Source: Candidatus Rickettsiella viridis
GTDB taxonomy: Bacteria > Pseudomonadota > Gammaproteobacteria > Diplorickettsiales > Diplorickettsiaceae
Assembly: GCF_003966755.1 (NCBI RefSeq)
Contig: NZ_AP018005.1
Coordinates: 1,116,001-1,180,000, forward strand
Length of the DNA stretch: 64,000 nt
Direction: 5' to 3'
The position numbers and the translations under genes are program-made. The notes under the pieces were generated by a model. It did not search any database and was not told the origin of the DNA. It saw only the letters and a list, made by a program, of their open reading frames with translations. Below are positions 8,781-17,359 of this stretch, one piece after another (position 1 is the stretch's first letter; each line of letters begins with the position of its first letter).

Positions 8781-10541
8781 TTATTTTTCGCTTTGGGTAC
8801 TCAATATTAGCTGATATAAGTGCTTTTTCTGCTCTTCTGTTAGCGTTGATTGTTTAGCTTGATGTAATAATTTATCGATGCTTTGTTGGACATTCATTTT
8901 TTTTAAATGATTTAATAAATCATGAAATTCAGCTTGTATGCCTGTCGTAGGAATAGTGACAGAATAATGAATTAATTGTTGCAGAATTTTATAAGACGTT
9001 TCATCAAAGCGCCAATATTCTAATAACATTGCAGTATTTAACTCCGGTGACTCTTTCAACACTAAAAATAACTTAATCAACAGCGAACTACCGGGTAAAT
9101 CCAATGTTTTAAGCAATTGACATTGTTGCTCAGAAAGTGTTTTAGCCAGCTGTGGGTATTGCACTAAAAGTGCAATAGCTAAGCGCATCGGCGAAAAACG
9201 CTTAGTGGTATCTGTTTTTTTTATTCGTGTTTTCACTGGTTTATTTATCTCACTCTGTGTGACTTGTTTTAAGGTAGGCACATCCATATTGATCAAAGTA
9301 GCCAGTTGTTCAAATAACTTATGCTGCATAATGCCTAGAGGAATCTTCTCAATCAGTGGTATCGCTAATTTAGCTAAAGCTGCTTTTCCTTCTAGTTGGT
9401 GAATATCAACTTGTGTTAATAAATGTTCAAATAAAAAATCACCTAAATAATGTGCTTGTTGTACTAAAGCCATAAATGCGTCTCGTCCCTTACTGCGAAT
9501 AAACGAATCGGGATCTTCGCCATCGGGTAACAACAGAAAACGCATTGAGTACCCATCTTGCAGCAAAGCCAAACCAATCTCTAAAACACGCCATGCCGCT
9601 TTTCTTCCGGCTTGGTCACCATCAAAACAAAAAATAATTTCTTGTTTGATACTAAATAAACGTAAAATTTGATCACTGCTGGTCGCTGTTCCTAAAGTGG
9701 CGACAGCATAAGGAATCTTGGCTTGAAATAAAGCCAATACATCCATATAGCCTTCTACTACAATGATATACTCAGACTGACGGCTTTCATGACAAACCTC
9801 ATGCAAGCCATACAACTCTTTACCTTTGTGAAAAAGTATTGTTTCAGGGGAGTTCAAATATTTAGCTTCACTTTGGCCTTGGTTTAATACACGTCCTCCA
9901 AAACCAATCACGCGTCCTCTTTTATCACGAATAGGAAAAATAATTCTGTCACGAAAACGATCATAAAATCCTTTTCCTTCAGATTTTTTTATCAGTAATC
10001 CGGCGGCTAATAATGCGTCAGTATCTTTAAATGCTTTAAGCAAATGATCCCAGGCAGCAGGTGCATAACCTAAGGTAAATTTTTTAGCGAGCTGTCCTGA
10101 TAGGCCGCGCTGCTTTAAATAGTCAATCGCCGTCGGCGTAGCCCGCAATTGTTCTGCATAAAATGCCGCCACTTTTTCCAATAGTGGATAAAGCGTTGTC
10201 GCTAAGCCTTTCTGTCTCGATTGACAAGATTCAGAATGCGGCACTTGCAAACCAAATTGTTCCGCTAATAATTCAACCGCTTCCGGAAATGTTAAGCGTT
10301 CATAATCCATCAGAAAGCTCAGCGCATTACCGCCCGCAGAACAGCCAAAACAATAATAAAATTGCTTTTCAGCTGCTACAGTAAAAGAAGGCGTTTTTTC
10401 AGTATGGAAAGGGCAGCAAGCAATATAACTCTTGCCTTTTTTGCGTAAAGGAACGCGCGCATCAATTAGCTGAACAATGTCACAACGTGCTAAGAGATCA
10501 TTGATAAAGTCTTGTGGGATTGAGGTTGATGGCATAGGCAT
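8781..10541 (-). CDS. dnaG: DNA primase
   Basis: DnaG makes the RNA primers for Okazaki fragments and binds the DnaB helicase. Of 586 residues, the first 100 hold the CHC2 zinc finger (CCPFHTEKTPSF and then YYCFGCSAGG). The RNA polymerase core follows with the TOPRIM domain (VVEGYMDVLALF, FCFDGDQAGRKAAWR and DGEDPDSFI). The C-terminal region (about 440-586) is the less conserved helicase-binding domain. AAGGGG five bases upstream supports the first ATG; a second in-frame ATG is two codons later. It is the third gene of the rpsU-yqeY-dnaG run, but the gene after it is an ankyrin gene rather than rpoD. A family B repeat separates it from yqeY. Confidence 0.97.
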   Translation of the reverse strand: MPMPSTSIPQDFINDLLARCDIVQLIDARVPLRKKGKSYIACCPFHTEKTPSFTVAAEKQFYYCFGCSAGGNALSFLMDYERLTFPEAVELLAEQFGLQVPHSESCQSRQKGLATTLYPLLEKVAAFYAEQLRATPTAIDYLKQRGLSGQLAKKFTLGYAPAAWDHLLKAFKDTDALLAAGLLIKKSEGKGFYDRFRDRIIFPIRDKRGRVIGFGGRVLNQGQSEAKYLNSPETILFHKGKELYGLHEVCHESRQSEYIIVVEGYMDVLALFQAKIPYAVATLGTATSSDQILRLFSIKQEIIFCFDGDQAGRKAAWRVLEIGLALLQDGYSMRFLLLPDGEDPDSFIRSKGRDAFMALVQQAHYLGDFLFEHLLTQVDIHQLEGKAALAKLAIPLIEKIPLGIMQHKLFEQLATLINMDVPTLKQVTQSEINKPVKTRIKKTDTTKRFSPMRLAIALLVQYPQLAKTLSEQQCQLLKTLDLPGSSLLIKLFLVLKESPELNTAMLLEYWRFDETSYKILQQLIHYSVTIPTTGIQAEFHDLLNHLKKMNVQQSIDKLLHQAKQSTLTEEQKKHLYQLILSTQSEK

Positions 10542-10560
10542 TTAACCCCTTACTGATTAC

Positions 10561-10665
10561 CGTCATGGCGAGCTCACGTAGTGAGCGTGGCCATCCAGTT
10601 ACATACATGAATCATCTAGTTAACTATTTCCTGGATTGCCGCGCGCTGATCGCGCTCGCAATGAC
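10561..10665. repeat. Family B palindromic repeat, copy 2
   Basis: Starts CGTCATGGCGAGC, contains GCCATCCAGTTA and CTGGATTGCCGCGCG, and ends CGCTCGCAATGACA, giving a roughly 105-bp palindrome with complementary arms. It sits in the 135-base gap between yqeY and dnaG, within what should be a single transcript. Confidence 0.85.
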
Positions 10666-10676
10666 ATATAAGAAAA

Positions 10677-11126
10677 TTATGATAAGCGTTCTTTTACTTT
10701 CTTACTTAAAGCGGCCGTATCTGCTCGACCCTGACATTTCAATTTCAATTCTGCCATGACCTTGCCCATATCTTTGATAGAGGTTGCGCCGGTTTGTTCT
10801 ATGGCTTGGGATAGCAGTTTATCGACTTCTGCTTCCGTTAAAGATTCTGGCAAATAAGTTTGAATAATGCCTTCTTCGAAGCGCTCCTGCGCGGCTAAGT
10901 CATCACGTTTCGCTTCCGTATATTGTGCAATAGAATCACGGCGCTGTTTGATCATTTTGTTAAGCGTCTGAGAAATACGCGCATCATCCAATTCAATGCG
11001 CTCATCGACTTCTATCTGCTTAATCGCCGCGAGTATCATCCGAATAACACCCAAACGCGGCTTATCCTGCGCACGAAGCGCGGTCTTCATATCATCTTGA
11101 AACCGCTGTTTGAGAGGAGAATCCAT
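10677..11126 (-). CDS. yqeY: GatB/YqeY-domain protein
   Basis: A 149-residue protein matching the YqeY family, which resembles the tRNA-binding tail domain of the GatB amidotransferase subunit. It begins MDSPLKQRFQDDMKTALRAQDKPRLGVIRMILAAIK and contains AAQERFEEGIIQTYLPESLTEAEV and GATSIKDMGKVMAELK, both typical. Its exact role is not established; a link to tRNA-dependent amidation is suggested for the family. The position between rpsU and dnaG is common in gammaproteobacteria and supports the call. It starts 12 bases after rpsU and is very likely co-transcribed. Confidence 0.9.
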   Translation of the reverse strand: MDSPLKQRFQDDMKTALRAQDKPRLGVIRMILAAIKQIEVDERIELDDARISQTLNKMIKQRRDSIAQYTEAKRDDLAAQERFEEGIIQTYLPESLTEAEVDKLLSQAIEQTGATSIKDMGKVMAELKLKCQGRADTAALSKKVKERLS

Positions 11127-11138
11127 CGTTAATCCAGA

Positions 11139-11372
11139 TTAGTGTTTACGCTTACGCTTCATTCTAGCTACGAATATAGGATTATCACGCATTAATCGTT
11201 TACGTGAACGTTTAACCGCCGCTGCAAAGCAACGCTTACGTACTTCAGTTGGCTTTTCATAAAATTCTCGGCGACGTACTTCAGCAAAAATACGTGATTT
11301 TTCGCAAGTACGCTTATAACGACGTATTGCCGACTCTAGCGCCTCACCAGGTTTAAGTATTACACCAGGCAT
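11139..11372 (-). CDS. rpsU: 30S ribosomal protein S21
   Basis: S21 is a small basic protein of the 30S platform near the anti-Shine-Dalgarno end of 16S rRNA and helps initiation. The 77 residues include the family core [27 protein letters not shown] split over its two helices, and an Arg/Lys-rich tail ending [15 protein letters not shown] eight bases upstream supports the start. It is the first gene of the macromolecular synthesis operon and is divergent from tsaD, the usual gammaproteobacterial layout. Confidence 0.95.
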   Translation of the reverse strand: MPGVILKPGEALESAIRRYKRTCEKSRIFAEVRRREFYEKPTEVRKRCFAAAVKRSRKRLMRDNPIFVARMKRKRKH

Positions 11373-11411
11373 GTAGTGTACTTCCTCAATTAAAGTTAAA
11401 ATAGGGGGACA

Positions 11412-11440
11412 ATTCTAACCATCAATCGAGTAAAATGCAA
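11412..11440 (-). promoter_or_regulatory. Possible sigma70 promoter of rpsU-yqeY-dnaG
   Basis: On the minus strand a TAGAAT -10 lies 17 bases from a poor -35 (TTGCAT), followed by a C-rich discriminator TGTCCCCC of the kind seen at growth-controlled promoters. The -35 overlaps the tsaD start. The -10 is good and the -35 weak. Confidence 0.35.
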
Positions 11441-12487
11441 AGTTTCTATTCAAAACAGAGTGTTTTAAAACATTCCATCGGCTGTGTGCTCGGTATCGAG
11501 ACCTCCTGCGATGAGACAGGCATTGCCATTTATGATGCTCAAAAAGGTTTACTCGCCCACACGCTGTATAGTCAAATTGAGCTACACAATCAATACGGTG
11601 GCGTCGTCCCCGAACTGGCTTCGCGTGACCATATCCTTAAAATACTACCCCTACTCCAAGAAACCCTGAAAGAGGCCGATCTTAGCCTCTCTGAGATTGA
11701 TGGCGTTGCCTACTGTGCCGGGCCTGGCTTAGCCGGTGCTCTTCTGGTAGGCGCTGTCTTCGGGCGCAGTTTAGGCTTGGCACTCGATATCCCAACCCTT
11801 GGGATACATCATATGGAAGCCCATCTGCTCGCCCCTATGCTTGAAGAAAATCCACCTGAATTCCCTTTTCTTGCCCTATTGGTATCCGGCGGTCATACCT
11901 TACTGGTTAGCGTCAATGATCTAGGTGATTACGAGATTTTAGGGGAAAGCGTAGATGATGCCGTAGGAGAAGCCTTTGACAAAACTGCTAAATTACTCGG
12001 CCTGAACTATCCTGGGGGGCCTGCTATTGCCAAGTTAGCTGAAAAAGGCAATCCGAAACGATTTTGTTTTCCTCGTCCTATGCTAGATAGACCCGGTTTA
12101 AACTTTAGTTTTAGTGGCTTAAAAACATTTGTCAGCGGCACAATTAATTCAAATGCACAGGATGAGCAAACTAAAGCAGATATTGCCCACGAATTTCAGG
12201 CCGCTGTCATAGAGACTTTAGTCAAAAAAACACAACGGGCACTATTACAAACCGGCTTAAAACGCTTAGTGGTAGCGGGTGGTGTCGCGGCTAATAAATC
12301 ACTACGAGAGCAATTGGGCGTTATGACAGCAAAAAACAAAATAACGCTTCATTATCCACGTCCCCATTTTTGTACTGACAATGGTGCTATGATTGCCTAT
12401 CTAGGTTATAGACGTTTAAATTTAGGCCAACATGATGGTCTTGCTATAAAAACCATGACACGCTGGCCCTTAGATAAACTAGACTAA
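11435..12487 (+). CDS. tsaD: tRNA threonylcarbamoyladenosine transferase subunit TsaD
   Basis: TsaD, with TsaB and TsaE, transfers threonylcarbamoyl to A37 of ANN-decoding tRNAs. The 350-residue protein has the ASKHA fold: [17 protein letters not shown] near the start, the metal-binding [10 protein letters not shown] (two His), the segment VSGGHT, and [11 protein letters not shown] plus [12 protein letters not shown] toward the end. The first 16 residues ([16 protein letters not shown]) extend beyond the usual start just before VLGIETS; a GTG at the Val of that segment is a possible alternative start. The gene is divergent from rpsU and its stop overlaps the convergent unknown gene by four bases. 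Confidence 0.96.
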   Translation: MQSFYSKQSVLKHSIGCVLGIETSCDETGIAIYDAQKGLLAHTLYSQIELHNQYGGVVPELASRDHILKILPLLQETLKEADLSLSEIDGVAYCAGPGLAGALLVGAVFGRSLGLALDIPTLGIHHMEAHLLAPMLEENPPEFPFLALLVSGGHTLLVSVNDLGDYEILGESVDDAVGEAFDKTAKLLGLNYPGGPAIAKLAEKGNPKRFCFPRPMLDRPGLNFSFSGLKTFVSGTINSNAQDEQTKADIAHEFQAAVIETLVKKTQRALLQTGLKRLVVAGGVAANKSLREQLGVMTAKNKITLHYPRPHFCTDNGAMIAYLGYRRLNLGQHDGLAIKTMTRWPLDKLD

Positions 12488-14475
12488 TGCCCTACCTTAA
12501 GAGAAGAAGTGGCCACCGGTAGCGTAGGCGCTTCAAGGTCAGATGCGAGCACATGTAATGGCGGTGGGCTATCTGGTTCCTCTTGCACATAAAATGCCGA
12601 ACTAGAAACAGAAGTAGGGGCCAATGAAACGACTCTATTTATTGGTTTCTCAGATTGTTTAATAGTTATAGGTGCACTCGCGGTAGGCAGAGATGATGGA
12701 GTAGAAGAAAGCCCTGGATTATTTAGCGCTTTATGCTGACTAGACGCTTCATTAACAACAGAAACAACAGCTACAGCAGAATCTACAGCACTTCCATTTT
12801 CCAATTTTTCACAAAACAAAAGACGAGCGAAAAGAGTCCCTTTTTTTCCCTTATACTCTGCTAAAGTACCCTCATTTAAATTAAACAGCTCTCGAAAAAT
12901 ATCCTGAATAGAAAGATTATCAGGGTACTGCTGGGCGTCGTATTTTTTTAAAAACTTCTCAACGGCCTTAATGTGATGACGCCGCCAAGCACCTGTGAAT
13001 AACCTCCAAAAAAAACCACCTTTGGTATAATTACGTAATAATGCGATACACGTTTTAGTCGGGTTTTCAGAATAAAATCGAATAAAAGGGGAACGAATGA
13101 GATCATGTTCACTGATATGCCGTTGAGGAAGAGAACCCGCTTTAATTGCTTTCAAGTTAGCTTCAACGTTACTTATACCAAATAATTCCAACAATATCTG
13201 CCCTTCTTGTTTTTCTACTAGCCCTAGCTTAGTCTCAGTTTGAAAACCCAACCCAAACAAGTAATAAATCCAAGAATCCAATTCATCTTTTACAAAATCT
13301 AAATCAACACGATGATTAGCTTTTACTAATTGGATACTTTTAATAATATTGGAAAAACTTTCTTCAATCGCTTTATCAGCAACCTGATACAAATCACTTT
13401 CTATCAGTAATAATAAAAAATCGACGATAGCTATTTTTAAATGATTCTTTTTCGCCATTAATTCACTTATATCCTTTTTATTTCTAGTGCTTAAAATACT
13501 GTCATCTATACTTAAAAGGAGCTTAGATACAATTCCCTTAACATCTAATTCCTTATTTTCAGCTATTGCTTTAGCCAAAGGAAAACGATCTTCATTGAAA
13601 TAAAAGGGAACTATCCGTTCTGACTGGCGAAGCGCATTTTTTTGACTGATTGCTGGAAGGGGGACTATATATCCCTGCTCATCTGCAATTAAGATATTTC
13701 CATTTTGGACATCTAAGCCTTTTTCCTGAAGCACAAAAAGAATAATAGGAACATAATCCCATCCAAGTTCTAAATATTCACTACAAGGTGAAATAATTAG
13801 TTTTTCGTTGTTTATTTTTATTTTGCCTGCCGCTTTTAAAAAAGTACCATAGCCCATCGTCTGATGGTTAAAAAAAAATTTACGCTTTTTTGCTACTGAT
13901 TTTTCAAGCTCACGACTCGTATAATTTAAAATAAATTTATTATCGTAGGTAATAACAAATTCAGACCATCCGCCTGACCCTCTTGTTACCGTAGAATCTA
14001 GATCTTTTTTATAACAACCTGGCCTTGCTCTAGAGGCTTGTATACCAAAACGCTTAGCTTGAGATAAATCAGTTCCTTGTTTATGACCAAAAACAAGCTC
14101 ACATTTTTTCCTACCTTCCTCCATTTCACGTAAAAATAATTTTAATTCAATTTCTTGACCACCATTTTCTACTGAGGATAAAGAAGAAGATGATGGTGAT
14201 GGTGATGGTGATGGTACTGCTAAAGGAATATCATTACACACATCTACTTTACGCACATCCGCTTTTTTTGAGGCATCTGCGGGTGAGTTTTCTTTAGCAA
14301 GCCGATGTATCTCTTGTGAAGACGCAACTCTTCTCTGTGCATTTTCTTTTATAATAGAGAGCATATTAGCATCTGCTATTGGAGAAGTAACTTCAAAGTA
14401 CTTCTTAAATAAACTATTTGCATGAGCGTATGAATATTTATTTTCTTTATTAAGCCCTTCTTTTCGTTTAATCAT
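12484..14475 (-). CDS. Large protein of unknown function, possible effector
   Basis: I recognise no family in this 663-residue protein. It is mostly soluble and helical, with no signal peptide or membrane span. Residues about 85-102 hold a low-complexity Pro-Ser/Ser tract encoded by a hexamer repeat. A middle part (about 130-290) carries aromatic-rich beta-like segments ([35 protein letters not shown]). The C-terminal 80 residues are Ser/Pro/Ala-rich and disordered, ending near [10 protein letters not shown]. Size, modular disorder and lone placement between tsaD and plsY resemble Legionellales Dot/Icm effectors, which is inference only. The stop overlaps the tsaD stop by four bases, so the 3' ends interlock. 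Confidence 0.6.
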   Translation of the reverse strand: MIKRKEGLNKENKYSYAHANSLFKKYFEVTSPIADANMLSIIKENAQRRVASSQEIHRLAKENSPADASKKADVRKVDVCNDIPLAVPSPSPSPSSSSLSSVENGGQEIELKLFLREMEEGRKKCELVFGHKQGTDLSQAKRFGIQASRARPGCYKKDLDSTVTRGSGGWSEFVITYDNKFILNYTSRELEKSVAKKRKFFFNHQTMGYGTFLKAAGKIKINNEKLIISPCSEYLELGWDYVPIILFVLQEKGLDVQNGNILIADEQGYIVPLPAISQKNALRQSERIVPFYFNEDRFPLAKAIAENKELDVKGIVSKLLLSIDDSILSTRNKKDISELMAKKNHLKIAIVDFLLLLIESDLYQVADKAIEESFSNIIKSIQLVKANHRVDLDFVKDELDSWIYYLFGLGFQTETKLGLVEKQEGQILLELFGISNVEANLKAIKAGSLPQRHISEHDLIRSPFIRFYSENPTKTCIALLRNYTKGGFFWRLFTGAWRRHHIKAVEKFLKKYDAQQYPDNLSIQDIFRELFNLNEGTLAEYKGKKGTLFARLLFCEKLENGSAVDSAVAVVSVVNEASSQHKALNNPGLSSTPSSLPTASAPITIKQSEKPINRVVSLAPTSVSSSAFYVQEEPDSPPPLHVLASDLEAPTLPVATSSLKVGH
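14192..14215. repeat. Hexanucleotide tandem repeat (four GATGGT units)
   Basis: Four perfect tandem GATGGT copies, read on the coding strand as CCATCA encoding Pro-Ser four times, followed by serine codons. Unit changes keep the reading frame, so they would vary only the length of the linker in the 663-aa protein. Confidence 0.9.
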
Positions 14476-14628
14476 AACATCCCTTAGTTTAGCTAAACCG
14501 CTTAGAACTCTCTATGTAATAAAACATAAACGACTACAAAATTAACATAAAAGTAAAAAAATAAGAAGATCAAAATTTACTGATGCTAGAAAATAAAGAT
14601 GTGTGGCTTTAATGATAACTTTCTGAAT

Positions 14629-15225
14629 TTATTTTTTTTTCATTAAATTTAATTTTGGCTCTTTACCTGCCAATAAGCGTCTAATATTGGCATGGTGACG
14701 AAGCACTAATAAAACACACATCAGTAAGATAGGAAAATAAGCTGAGGATGGCAACAAATAAAGTGTATAAAAAAACGTGAATAGCGCGGCTGAAATAGAG
14801 GCTAACGATATAATACGAAATAAAAATAATACGATAAGCCAAACCAATAAGGCGAATAAGCCAAGCGGCCATGCTAAAGACAGCAGTCCACCCAAAGCCG
14901 TTGCTACTCCTTTGCCACCACGAAAATTAAAAAAAACGGGGAAGAGATGACCTAAGAAAGCAAAAAATGCAATCCATGCCAAAACAGGTAATGCTAAACC
15001 TAAGTAACTTGCTATTATAACTGGCAACCATCCCTTAAACATATCAACTAAAAAAACAATACTCGCTAAGCCTTTACCGCCCATTCTTAATACGTTGCTC
15101 GCGCCCGGATTACCCGAGCCTTGGGTTCGGGGATCCGGTAACCCAGCACACTTACAAACAATAATGGCACTTGATAAAGCACCCATAAGATAAGCCAACA
15201 AACAAAAAATTAATGGTAACAGCAT
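14629..15225 (-). CDS. plsY: Glycerol-3-phosphate acyltransferase PlsY
   Basis: PlsY moves the acyl group of acyl-phosphate to glycerol-3-phosphate, the first step of phospholipid synthesis, in the inner membrane. The 198-residue protein has several membrane spans and the family motifs: GSGNPGASNVLR near residue 37 and FRGGKGVATALGG near residue 100, plus a conserved loop with HHANIRRLLAGKEPKL near the end. It begins directly with a membrane span (MLLPLIFCLLAYLMGALSSA). In many gammaproteobacteria plsY is next to tsaD; here the unknown 663-aa gene lies between them. It is divergent from orn with about 60 bases between the starts. Confidence 0.95.
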   Translation of the reverse strand: MLLPLIFCLLAYLMGALSSAIIVCKCAGLPDPRTQGSGNPGASNVLRMGGKGLASIVFLVDMFKGWLPVIIASYLGLALPVLAWIAFFAFLGHLFPVFFNFRGGKGVATALGGLLSLAWPLGLFALLVWLIVLFLFRIISLASISAALFTFFYTLYLLPSSAYFPILLMCVLLVLRHHANIRRLLAGKEPKLNLMKKK

Positions 15226-15285
15226 AGTTTTTTTCAGATATAATGATGAAAATTAATGAGTAAAAATTATTAGGACTCCCTCTAC

Positions 15286-15831
15286 ATGACACCTAACTTC
15301 AGTAATCTAATTTGGATCGACCTGGAAATGACAGGGCTTGATACAACAAAAGATAAAATCATTGAAATTGCCACTATTATTACTGATTCAGAATTAAATA
15401 CTATAGCGAAAGGCCCTAACTTAGCTATTTCTCAAGCTGAGCATATATTAGTCGGCATGGATGATTGGAATCAACGACAGCACACAGGCTCAGGATTACT
15501 CGCTCGTGTTAGAGAGAGTAAAATATCAGAAGAGGATGCAGAGAACCAAACCTTAGCCTTCATCAAAAATTATGTACCTGAAAATAAATCACCTATGTGT
15601 GGTAACAGTATCTGCCAAGACCGTCGCTTTTTAGCTCGCTGCATGCCGGAACTAGAAAGATATTTCCATTATCGCAATCTTGATGTTAGCACATTGAAAG
15701 AACTCGCTTATCGTTGGTATCCTCCCATCACAAAAGGTTTAAAGAGAAAGTCGAAGCATTTGGCTTTAGAGGACGTTCAGGACTCTATCGAAGAATTACA
15801 ATATTATCGCAAACACCTTTTTATAAAATAA
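15286..15831 (+). CDS. orn: Oligoribonuclease
   Basis: Orn is a 3'-5' exonuclease that degrades the shortest RNA products (2-5 nt), essential in many gammaproteobacteria, and clears pGpG. The 181 residues carry the DEDD exonuclease residues: [10 protein letters not shown] (Asp, Glu) near the start, [19 protein letters not shown] in the middle, and [13 protein letters not shown] near the end. The gene precedes efp on the same strand, with a family A repeat filling the gap. Confidence 0.96.
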   Translation: MTPNFSNLIWIDLEMTGLDTTKDKIIEIATIITDSELNTIAKGPNLAISQAEHILVGMDDWNQRQHTGSGLLARVRESKISEEDAENQTLAFIKNYVPENKSPMCGNSICQDRRFLARCMPELERYFHYRNLDVSTLKELAYRWYPPITKGLKRKSKHLALEDVQDSIEELQYYRKHLFIK

Positions 15832-15844
15832 ACTTAAGTTTAAT

Positions 15845-15969
15845 ATATTCACAACCATGGGATTTTTGGCAAGGCAGAGCACAAAACGAAGCCACCTTCA
15901 TTTCTACAACATACATGAGGATGGCGAGTTGGGCGGGAACGCAGCAAAAAATTCCAGGGCGACGAATAT
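15845..15969. repeat. Family A ERIC-like palindromic repeat, copy 3
   Basis: A 125-bp copy from ATATTC to GAATAT, diverged from the others but keeping the core ACATACATGAGGATGGCGAG and CGGGAACGCAGC. It ends 18 bases before the efp start. An open frame through it joins the efp frame without a stop. Confidence 0.85.
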
Positions 15970-15986
15970 ATCAGTGGATTAAAGAT

Positions 15987-16556
15987 ATGGCTTACTACAG
16001 CACTAATGAATTAAAAAACGGCATGAAAATCATGCTAGATAATGAACCTTACACTATTCTGGAAAATGACTATGTAAAGCCAGGAAAAGGTCAGGCCTTT
16101 AACCGTATAAAAATACGTAACCTTAAAAACAATCGCGTTATTGAGCGAACTTTAAAATCCGGTGATAGTTTGCTTGCAGCGGATGTCTATGATATTGAAG
16201 TGCAATACCTTTATAACGATGGTCAGGTTTGGCACTTTATGGCCGCCGATACTTTTGAGCAATATGCCGCTGATGCAGCTGCTGTCGCCTCTGCCAAACA
16301 ATGGTTAAAAGAACAAGATACCTGCACCCTCACCTTATTTAATGGCGCACCTTTAACGGTAGCACCACCTAATTTTGTCACTTTAAAAATAGTCGATACG
16401 GATCCAGGTGTACGAGGAGATACCTCAGGTGGTGGTGGAAAACCCGCCACCTTGGAAACCGGCGCAGTGGTGCGTGTTCCGCTATTTATTCAAATTGGTG
16501 AATTGATTAAAGTTGATACGCGTACTGGAGAATATTTATCGCGGATCAAATCATGA
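15987..16556 (+). CDS. efp: Elongation factor P
   Basis: EF-P enters the ribosomal E site and rescues ribosomes stalled on polyproline. The 189-residue protein starting [17 protein letters not shown] has three beta-barrel domains and the conserved loop [10 protein letters not shown], whose lysine is the beta-lysylation site modified by EpmA/EpmB in related bacteria. The C-terminal OB domain contains [22 protein letters not shown]. The frame is open about 90 codons further upstream, through the family A repeat and into orn, but homology and length place the start at 15987. The upstream GGATTAAAG is a modest ribosome-binding site. Its stop overlaps the start of the lipoprotein gene (ATGA). Confidence 0.96.
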   Translation: MAYYSTNELKNGMKIMLDNEPYTILENDYVKPGKGQAFNRIKIRNLKNNRVIERTLKSGDSLLAADVYDIEVQYLYNDGQVWHFMAADTFEQYAADAAAVASAKQWLKEQDTCTLTLFNGAPLTVAPPNFVTLKIVDTDPGVRGDTSGGGGKPATLETGAVVRVPLFIQIGELIKVDTRTGEYLSRIKS

Positions 16557-16741
16557 AAAAAAATTTAATCGGTTTATTAATCACTTTATTACTGTCTGGT
16601 TGTGCAGGACAAACGTCGAAGCTTAATCCCGAACCTCTGCCAGTCACTTATAGAACACCTTATCAAGAAGCAAATAAAAATTTTGAGCGTAGCAACAGAC
16701 TTCCTTCTATGTCGCCTTCAAAAAAAGGTTACTTTGCTTAA
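16553..16741 (+). CDS. Small lipoprotein
   Basis: A 62-residue protein with a lipoprotein signal peptide: two lysines, a hydrophobic stretch ([10 protein letters not shown]) and the lipobox LSGC, so Cys17 should be lipidated after signal peptidase II cleavage. The mature part is short, polar and Pro/Ser/Asn-rich. Its start overlaps the efp stop by four bases, so it is translated by coupling. Function is unknown. Confidence 0.7.
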   Translation: MKKNLIGLLITLLLSGCAGQTSKLNPEPLPVTYRTPYQEANKNFERSNRLPSMSPSKKGYFA

Positions 16742-16772
16742 ATAAAAAAAGAGGGGTGATAGCCACCCCTCT
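16741..16772 (-). terminator. Rho-independent terminator of the small Pro/Gln-rich gene
   Basis: AGAGGGGTG and CACCCCTCT form a nine-base-pair stem with a five-base loop. On the minus strand it is followed by TTTTTTTATT, a textbook terminator 76 bases after the stop of the gene at 16848. It may also stop the efp transcript from the other side, but lacks T's there. Confidence 0.85.
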
Positions 16773-16794
16773 ACTTCCGCTCCTGCACTAAACA

Positions 16795-16812
16795 ATCGCT
16801 AACGTTAGCGAT
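16795..16812. other. Perfect 18-bp palindrome
   Basis: ATCGCTAACGTTAGCGAT reads the same on both strands. It lies between the small gene and its terminator, so it could be a regulator-binding site or an extra hairpin in the 3' untranslated part. Confidence 0.6.
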
Positions 16813-16847
16813 AATCTTCCTACTAGCTACTTACCCAATAAACTATT

Positions 16848-17018
16848 TTAGCGTTTGTCTTTTTGTCCTGGCCATTGTGGTTTGCTTGGGCCGTGACCTT
16901 GACCTGGATTATGGCTAGGGTTTTGGTTAGGGTTTTGTCCTGGCCATTGTGGTCTGTTACCACCTTGTGAAGGATGTTTTTGCTGTTTTTTATCGTGAGG
17001 GAATTTACCTTTGTTCAT
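16848..17018 (-). CDS. 56-aa Pro/Gln/Gly-rich basic peptide
   Basis: This short reading frame starts MNKGKFPHDKKQQKHPSQGG. It contains two copies of a PQWPGQ unit (near residues 24 and 48) around a linker rich in Asn/Pro/Gly/His (NPNQNPSHNPGQGHG). A perfect AGGAG seven bases before the ATG and a strong terminator behind the stop show a real transcription unit. The protein is basic, polar and probably disordered, with no membrane span. I do not recognise a family. Such repeats could bind nucleic acid or a partner protein, but that is a guess. Confidence 0.8.
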   Translation of the reverse strand: MNKGKFPHDKKQQKHPSQGGNRPQWPGQNPNQNPSHNPGQGHGPSKPQWPGQKDKR

Positions 17019-17354
17019 GATGAGCTCCTAAATTAAAGCATAAAAATACTTCTCTCTTTAAGCCTAGCAAAGACCCCAGCATTTACCATAAAATCGCAGC
17101 GGATTGTTCAAAATATGTACAATAAATGGACAATAAGCGCTTGAAAATTGAAAATAGAGGAGATAAATCAAATCAGAGCATTAAACGAGCCGATTTTAAT
17201 GGAGAGCAAGGCGCTAATAACTTTCTAGTTTAAGCTAATGGAAGATTTTGGGTGAAGAGCTAGGCGCCGGCTTTTCGAGGAGCGGAGTTGATAAGGCATC
17301 AATGAGCACCGCAGATAAAGCCGAGCAACAACGCGCTTCACCAAAAGCTGACCA
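17019..17354. other. Intergenic region with a family D palindrome
   Basis: About 336 bases without a convincing gene between the small Pro/Gln-rich gene and truB. The left part (17019-17230) is AT-rich and should hold the promoter of the small gene. The right part is a palindromic element described separately. Confidence 0.6.
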
Positions 17355-17359
17355 TTAGC
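17234..17359. repeat. Family D palindromic element (single copy seen)
   Basis: The left arm GCTAATGG..TTTTGGGTGAAGAGC and the right arm (reverse complement GCTAATGG..CTTTTGGTGAAGCGC) are largely complementary over about 27 bases and enclose a 70-base middle with GGCTTT/AAAGCC arms. The right end covers the truB stop codon, so it has inserted at, or grown from, the gene's 3' end. Confidence 0.7.

Noticed and set aside
15714..15986. Upstream extension of efp
   Set aside because: It overlaps orn and a repeat; EF-P homology and normal length place the start at 15987.
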